From assembly GCF_963259705.1 (NCBI RefSeq), contig NC_081840.1, positions 101,290,626 to 101,354,625 of the forward strand: DNA of 64,000 nucleotides, given 5' to 3'. Position 1 is the first letter of the stretch. Each line of letters starts with the position of its first letter. Position numbers and translations under genes: made by a program. This DNA is from Myotis daubentonii. Taxonomy: Eukaryota > Chordata > Mammalia > Chiroptera > Vespertilionidae. The notes beneath the pieces are model-generated. The model saw only the letters and a list, made by a program, of their open reading frames with translations, was not told the DNA's origin and ran no database searches. Shown in pieces: positions 58,374 to 64,000 of this stretch.

Positions 58374-59246
58374 TTACACCAGTCCCTTTAGCATTTCTTG
58401 CATTGCTGGCTTGGTGGTGATAAACTCCCTTAGCCTTTTTTTGTCTGTGAAGCTTCTTATTTCCCCTTCAATTTTGAATGATAGCCTTGCTGTATAGAGT
58501 ATTCTTGGATTCAGTCCTTTGCTTTGCATCACTTTGTAAATTTCCGTCCATTCTTTTCTGGCCTGATATGATTCCGTTGAGAAATCATTTGATAATCTGA
58601 TGGGGGATCCTTTGTAGGTAACTCTCTGTTTCTCTCTTGCAGCCTTTAAGATTCTGTCTTTGTCTTGTACATTTGCCATCGTTATTATGACATGTCTTGG
58701 TGTGGGTCTTTTGGGGTTCATCTTGCCTGCGACTCTCTGTACTTGTGTAACTATTTTCTTTCCCATATCTGGGAAGTTTTCTGACATTATTTCTTCAAAT
58801 AGATTTTCTAATCCTTGCTGCTCTTCTTGTCCTTCTTGCAGCCCTATTATGTGTATGTTACTTCGTTTCATGTTGTCCTGAAGCTCCCTTAGGCTCTCCT
58901 CCTGCTTTTTAATTTTTTTCTCCAGTTGCTGTTCAGATTGAGCTTGTTTCTCTGCCTTATCTTCTAATTCACTAATTTGGTCCTCTGCTTCTTCTAGTCT
59001 GCTGTTGAAACTTTCCATGGTGTTTTTTATTGTAGCTCTATCACTTTTCATTTCTTCCTGATTCTTGCATAGGTTGTTGATTTTCTCATCCAGCCGGTGA
59101 ATGAATTGTACAACCATTATTCTGAATTCTTTTTCTGTCATGTTGCATGCTTCAACTTCATTAATGTCCTTTCTTGGTGACTCCTCATTGTCTTTCCTCT
59201 GGGTCTTGTTTCGTTTCTTCATTCTGATTATCTCCCGATGGTTCAA
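58374..59246 (-). CDS. L1-10 ORF1, intact 290-codon RNA-binding protein gene
   Basis: The whole ORF1 is open. A basic N-terminus (to about residue 25) is followed by a coiled coil of about residues 40-130 with heptads such as RLEEAEDQISELEDKAE. The RRM covers about 140-215 (NIHIIGLQEGQEE, NPKRPTPRHVII, KDRILKAAREKQ). The C-terminal domain covers about 216-290 (SPIRLSNDFSTES, ARKEWTEIYKVMQSKG, ITTKPAMQEMLKGLV). The length is slightly below the 338 residues of human ORF1p but has the full domain set. ORF1p trimers coat L1 RNA and act as nucleic-acid chaperones. The start at 59246 gives MNHREII; the next Met (MKKRNK) is equally plausible. It is a retroelement frame, not a host gene. Confidence 0.85.
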   Translation of the reverse strand: MNHREIIRMKKRNKTQRKDNEESPRKDINEVEACNMTEKEFRIMVVQFIHRLDEKINNLCKNQEEMKSDRATIKNTMESFNSRLEEAEDQISELEDKAEKQAQSEQQLEKKIKKQEESLRELQDNMKRSNIHIIGLQEGQEEQQGLENLFEEIMSENFPDMGKKIVTQVQRVAGKMNPKRPTPRHVIITMANVQDKDRILKAAREKQRVTYKGSPIRLSNDFSTESYQARKEWTEIYKVMQSKGLNPRILYTARLSFKIEGEIRSFTDKKRLREFITTKPAMQEMLKGLV

Positions 59247-60621
59247 ACGTCGAGTTGCGTGGGCCTGGGCCGTGTGCAGTGGGAGCCTCCCACCACCCTA
59301 GTGTCACTGAAGAGCTCTGACACTAAGATGTGTGGTTGTTGTGTGTTGTTGGGAACCAGGCTCGCTCAGAGTCAGTGTTGTCAGCGCTCAATGTGGCCTT
59401 GTGCGCGCCCTTAGAATCAGGTACCCTGCCTGCACCGTGCTGAAACAGAGACCCCCCTGAAGCGTGTTGAAAACCAGAGCCCCCTAGCATGCGCCAGGAT
59501 TCAGAGTTCCCCAGAATCCAGTATCAGAGTTTCTGTTGCTTTGCATGACCTTGCCTTGAGAATCAGGGTCTCTGTGTGCCCTTGCACCAGGAATTGGAGT
59601 CACTGGCTCTTAGTATGAATGCACAGGAAATCAGGATCTCAGGCACAGGTGAAAAGAAACACAGTCAAGTCACTGTTCTTGGTGCTGCCACCTGCCCAGA
59701 GAATCAGGGTCCCTGGGCCTGATGCGTGGGACCAATTCCTGGTGTTCGCGGGATTGCTCCTAGCCCAGGACTCAGAAGCCGGCAGTGCGTGTAGGCTCAG
59801 TTCCTGGGGTTCGCGCGTTTGCTTCCAGCCCAGGGCTCAGAAGCTGGCAGTGCACATAGGATCAGTTCCAAGGTGCTGGCGCACTTCCAGGCTAAAGTTC
59901 CTGGAGCACTGAGGCCCTGGCAAGGGGTGGGTCTATTAGTTAGTTACTCTGGTGCTGCCCGCAAGCCTGCAGGAAGGGGGGATGGGCTCTGTTACTCAGG
60001 GATCTGCCGCGGGGATTTCTGAACTTTTGGTGTCCACAGGTCTGTAGCTGTGGTCACAGGTCTCTGTCCCCAGTGGCTGCAGGGTCCTGGTATGCGTCTG
60101 AGATCAGACTGGGTGCTACTGAGGCCAGGATCCTAGTCTCAAGCAGCTCCGTTTCCCAAGATGGCGTGGTCGCAGTGTCTGTGCTGGCCACCCAGGAGTG
60201 TCCGCGCAGGGAGCGGGACTCCGCCGCCTAAGACTGCCCGGTTTAGCAGCCCCTTAGAAGACCTGCAGAATCTAACTGTCCCTAGCTCATACACACACAC
60301 CACACAAGTCCGCACACTCCTCTATCACTTCCTTGTGCTCTCACACTGTCTCCCTCCCTACCTTCCTTCTGGTCGCCATTTTGGAACCCAAACTTTACCC
60401 ATCCCTTCACTTTCACTCAGTGTGAGTCCCTTCTAATGAGGTGGGTCTCTTGTAGACAGCAGATGTATGGGTCATGTTTTTTTTTTCCATTCAGCCACTC
60501 GATGTCTTTTGGTTGGAGCATTTAGTCCATTTATGTTTAAAGTTATTATTGAAAGGTACTTGTTTGTAGCCATTTTTTTTGTGTGTGGCTGTTTTCTTTC
60601 TGGACTTTTTATTTCTTCTTT

Positions 60622-61502
60622 TTACACCAGTCCCTTTAGCATTTCTTGCATTGCTGGCTTGGTGGTGATAAACTCCCTTAGCCTTTTTTTGTCTGTGAAG
60701 CTTCTTATTTCCCCTTCAATTTTGAATGATAGCCTTGCTGTATAGAGTATTCTTGGATTCAGTCCTTTGCTTTGCATCACTTTGTAAATTTCTGTCCATT
60801 CTTTTCTGGCCTGATGTGTTTCTGTTGAGAAATCATTTGATAATCTAATGGGAGATCCCTTGTATGTAACTTTCCGTCTCTCTCTTGCAGCCTGTAAGAT
60901 TCTCTCTTTGTCCTGAACATTTGCCATGGTAATTATGATGTGTCTTGGTGTGGGTCTTTTCGGGTTCTCCTTGTTTGGGACTCTCAGGGCTTGTGTGACT
61001 TTTTTCTTCCCCACCTCAGGGAAGTTTTCTGATATTATTTCTTCGAATAGGTTTTCTAATCCTTGTTCCTCTTTCTGTTGTTCTATTTTTCATATGTTGT
61101 TTCGTTTCATGTTGTCCCAAAGCTTCCTTAGACTCTCCTCCTGTCTTTTAATTTTTTTCTCCAATTGAAGTACAGTTTGGGTGTGTTTTGCTTCCGTGTC
61201 TTCTAATTCACTAATTCGTTCCTCCGCTTCTCGTAGTCTACTGTTGATACTTTCAATGGTGTTTTTTATTGCAGCTATATCGCTCTTCATTTCTTCTTGG
61301 GTCTTACTTAAGTTGTTGATTTTTCATCTGTTTCTTCTAGCTTCTTGTATATGTTGTTGATTTTTTCCTCCATCTGGTTTATGCACTCTAGGACCCTTAT
61401 TCTGAATTCTTTTTCTGTCATGTTGCATGCCTCTGTATCACTTAGCTGCTTTTCTGGCAAGTCCTTCTTTTCTTTCCTTTGGGGGTTTCTTTGTTTACCC
61501 AT
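60622..61502 (-). pseudogene. L1-11 ORF1, frameshifted
   Basis: Start ATG at 61500-61502 (MGKQRNPQRKEKKDL). N-terminal and coiled-coil pieces lie at 61308-61502 and 61090-61290 (RLREAEERISELEDTEAKH). RRM and C-terminal parts lie at 60622-61014. The last 40 residues equal those of L1-10 ORF1 (SFKIEGEIRSFTDKKRLREF). Small indels near 61305 and 61080 shift the frame, so no full ORF1p is possible. Confidence 0.85.
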
Positions 61503-61515
61503 GTTTGATCTCACC

Positions 61516-61516
61516 T

Positions 61517-61563
<47 letters not shown>
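61516..61563. repeat. (GATA)n microsatellite
   Basis: Twelve perfect GATA units directly upstream (in L1 sense) of the ORF1 start of L1-11. Such tetranucleotide arrays are usually length-polymorphic. Confidence 0.97.
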
Positions 61564-62150
61564 TTGAGTCGTTCATTGGCTGCTCCCTGGGTGGCAGTGG
61601 CTCCTCGGGCTGTGGTTGCTCCTTGGGCGGTTGTGGTAGCAGCTGCTCCTCCGTTGGTAGCAGGTCCTCTGATGGGTGCTGTTCACAGCTGTGGTGGCTC
61701 TTCTGGCTGGTGGAGGGAGGCTTCACACACAGCAGCTGTTCCTCAGACAGAGCGTGTGGTGATCAGGAGGCCGCTGTTGCTTGGATCTACTGCGTTGATT
61801 TAAAGGCACAAAATACAACACAACAAGGCACGACATACCAGGCACTGAACACAAATGTATTTACGGTATTAATAACCCCAAATAAAGGTGGCCACCCGAG
61901 CTAAGAGAGTTGGGGTATAAGGAAGAGAGAAGAGAAAAAGATAGAAGAGAAAACAGAAAACAAAAAAAGTAAGAGAGAAAAGAGAATGAAGTAGAAGAAG
62001 GGAGGAGACTATTCATATGAGGAGAAAACTCTGATAGAACTGCCACTAATCCCAAAAAATTCCAGCAATGGATCCCTGGAGATGAATACAATCTACAAAC
62101 AACCAATAATATCAAGCGAGGCAAGGGAAAACAGAAGCACAAAAATAACT

Positions 62151-62180
62151 GGGGGGGGAGGGGGGGTGGGAGGGGGTGGG
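62151..62180 (+). repeat. G-rich run, possible G-quadruplex
   Basis: Four or more runs of three to eight G on the plus strand separated by single A or T bases, inside the 5'UTR of L1-11 (C-rich in L1 sense). Confidence 0.8.
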
Positions 62181-62522
62181 AAACAGAAAAAGAAAAAGAA
62201 AAAGCAGAACAATTTCACAAACAATCCTTAAAAAAACCCCAATATACTCAACAATCAAGCAAACAACAACAAAACAATAGAGAAAAGAAGAGAAAAAAAA
62301 TTTGGATAGTGAAGAATGTTAAGGGAGAGGTGTATAAGGATTTAGAGCAGGTGATTGGAAAAGGGATATATAAGTAGGGTGAAATTTAGACAGGGGGTAA
62401 AAAGAATAGGGAATATCTAAAGCAGGAATAGGGTAAGAGAAACAGGACAGCAAAAGGGGAAAAGTGGGGAAGTGGGTTTTAGCACAGAGGCAAAATTGAG
62501 GTAGAGGAAAATGATGCTAAAG

Positions 62523-62732
62523 CAGGGGTGGGCAAACTTTTTGACTCGAGGGCCACAATGGGTTCTTAAACTGGACCGGAGGGCCGGAACAAAAGCATGG
62601 ATGGAGTGTTTGTGTGAACTAATATAAATTCAAAGTAAACATTACATAAAAGGGTACGGTCTTTTTTTTTTTAGTTTTATTCATTTCAAACAGGCCGGAT
62701 CCGGCCCGCGGGCCGTAGTTTGCCCACGGCTG
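62523..62732. mobile_element. Nonautonomous hAT (nhAT), 210 bp, second family
   Basis: Inverted termini CAGGGGTGGGCAAACT and CAGCCGTGGGCAAACT with the exact 8-bp duplication TGCTAAAG (62515-62522 and 62733-62740). The right arm holds a GGCCGGATCCGGCC palindrome and CCGCGGGCC. No transposase frame is seen. It differs from the hAT copies at 7021 and 30820, so at least three hAT families were active here. It lies in the L1-11 5'UTR. Confidence 0.92.
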
Positions 62733-64000
62733 TGCTAAAGGAACAATGAAAATAGAATGGAGAATCTTAGTCCCAAAATAAAGAGAAAATAAAATGACAC
62801 TTTAAAAAAATGGTAAAATGGTAACAGTAATAATACTGGTTAAAAATAAAAATGTAGTAATTAAAAGGTTAAAATTAGGTGATGAAAAAAGAAAAAAAAT
62901 GGTTTCTTAGTTAAAAGGTGAAAAAATAATTAAAAAAATAATTAAAAATGTAATGAAGGTGCTTCAGATCTTCTACTCTTCTTTTTGGCACGCCAGGTAT
63001 TCAGGAGAGTGTTGAATTTCCCTCTGATACACTGTTCCTCCGTGTTGTAAGCCACAGTCCTGACTTTAAGGCAGGCCATATTGGTTTCCCAGACAGCCTT
63101 TATCTGTGTTTACAGAAGAGTCAGTTTGTGGCTCTGCCTCTGGGTGGCTGTGTGTCGGGATTGACCTCCGAGGCTATAAGTCCTCTCTGATGAGGTGTTC
63201 TCTATTGTACCTGAAACTGGTTTGGTAAAGTCCTTCGCCCAGAGCTGGTTCCCCAGTCGTCACTCCCAGCTGTTTCCCAGGCTCCCCCAAAACAACCTTC
63301 CCTTATAGGCTCTGCAACTGACCCCAACTGGGTAATCCCATGCACTGGTTCAACAATCAAACGCACAGATTTAAGAGGAAGTGTAAAAACAAGAGCCTGG
63401 GAAGTTGTGCGAACTCGCAAGGCTCCACCTTCCAGATCTGCGTGGAGACTCTGTGCGCGCTCTGGCCCCTGGCACCAAGTAGCCAGCCGACTGGCAAAAT
63501 CTGAGGCTGTCCGTTTGCGTCCAGTCCAACTGTGGGCTTATTTATAGTGTTCCCTTCTGTCAGCAGCCCTGGGGGAGCCCTTCTACACTCGTGGGTTACG
63601 CTGGCTCCAATGGCCGTGGACTTTGTGGGGTGCAGAGTACCCCCCCCCCCCGCCCCGCATGTTCCACTCTCCAACCTAAATTGCAAACCGCACCTTTGGG
63701 GGAAGTCTAACCTACTGTGGGGAGAAGCAGGGCTCCTCTGAGTTCATGTAGCTGCGCTGCTTGAGAGCTGTTGCTTCCAGGTTAGTAGCTGGTCTCTGGA
63801 TGCCGGTAATAGCCACTCAAGATGGCGCGGTCTCCATGGCTGAGCTGGCGCACCGGGAGAGGTTTCAGCCACAGTCTTTAACCGTTCCCCTTTTCTAGGA
63901 GTTCTCTGTCTTTCCTGGCTGCAGACTGTCTCTCAGCTGAATCTCCTCTGCTTATTTGGGCTGTATGTTACCCGTTTCAGCTGCTCGCCCTTATCTGCTC

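Larger units (their letters stand above)
54240..60385 (-). mobile_element. Near-complete, relatively young L1 (L1-10)
   Basis: Minus-strand L1 with 3'UTR (54240-54560), ORF2 (54603-58340), open ORF1 (58374-59246) and a 5'UTR of about 1.1 kb (59250-60385) whose 5' end reads CCAAAATGGCGACC (near 60375). No target duplication was found: the left flank is MER5A and the right flank is the interior of another L1. The small number of ORF2 breaks and the intact ORF1 make it one of the youngest LINEs here. Confidence 0.88.
60394..64000 (-). mobile_element. 5' part of an L1 (L1-11), continues past the window
   Basis: Starts at the beginning of the ORF2 endonuclease region (60394, CCATCCCTTCACTTTCAC, nearly identical to 58153 onward). 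It runs through ORF1 (60622-61502) and then a long 5'UTR (61503 to the window end). Everything 3' of the endonuclease start is missing. The 5'UTR is unrelated to that of L1-10 but collinear with the split 5'UTR of L1-3: AAAATACAACACAACAAGG near 61810, and TTTCCTGGCTGCAGACTGTC near 63910 matching 24980. It holds a GATA microsatellite, a G-rich run and an nhAT. Confidence 0.83.

Noticed and set aside
59619..60436. Several small plus-strand frames in GC-rich DNA
   Set aside because: They lie in the 5'UTR of L1-10 and match no known domain; CpG-rich promoter DNA often has chance open frames.
61516..61563. Regular repeat array that could suggest a CRISPR
   Set aside because: Perfect four-base GATA units without spacers in mammalian DNA; a microsatellite.

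Overview
The window looks like mammalian nuclear DNA from a vespertilionid bat (Myotis/Eptesicus type). The evidence is the repeat combination. There are many VES-type tRNA-derived SINEs and many L1 and half-L1 (HAL1) LINEs. There are also rolling-circle Helitrons of the bat type (5' TCCTATAT..., 3' palindrome plus CTAG), nonautonomous hAT elements including a SPIN-like one, and mariner/Tc2-like MITEs. Together these are characteristic of vespertilionid bats; no sequence search was run.

The only host gene recognised is CCDC7 (plus strand). Three consecutive coding exons are seen: 3133-3411 (initiator ATG, after a short 5'UTR from 3082), 5280-5372 and 6364-6447. All are phase 0, all have canonical AG/GT borders, and together they encode the first 152 residues. 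I found no further exon, so 6448-64000 reads as one very large, repeat-filled intron of this gene.

Layout. 1-335 is unassigned. 336-2937 is a 5'-truncated L1 (minus) with a VES inside. 2938-6694 is the exon-bearing part, with small insertions (possible old LTR, Helitron, 69-bp hAT, VES, mariner, CA repeat). 6695-14046 is an old near-complete L1 (minus) carrying an nhAT, a Tc2-like MITE, two VES and a possible piggyBac-like insertion. 14047-25131 is an internally deleted L1 (minus) whose 5'UTR is split by a plus-strand L1 (16427-21450) and a complete HAL1 (22576-24909). 25132-33980 is an older L1 (minus) with Helitrons, VES and a second complete HAL1 (29826-32391) that itself contains the SPIN-like hAT. 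34383-34874 is a Helitron. 35236-41990 is a near-complete L1 (minus). 42035-44131 holds Helitrons, one a two-unit composite with minisatellites. 44283-45258 holds an old MaLR-like LTR and a MER2/Tigger-like MITE. 45266-53780 is a pile of L1 copies with a Helitron. 54077-54236 is MER5A. 54240-60385 is a relatively young L1 (minus) with an open 290-codon ORF1. 60394-64000 is the 5' portion of another L1 with a very similar ORF1 but an unrelated 5'UTR.

Nearly all L1/HAL1 copies lie antisense to CCDC7 (one clear sense copy), as expected when sense L1s are selected against in introns. No undescribed gene system was found. The interesting content is nested transposon history: exact target-site duplications, a HAL1 with an L1-type 3' end, a composite minisatellite Helitron, and L1 arrays whose members have lost their 3' halves.
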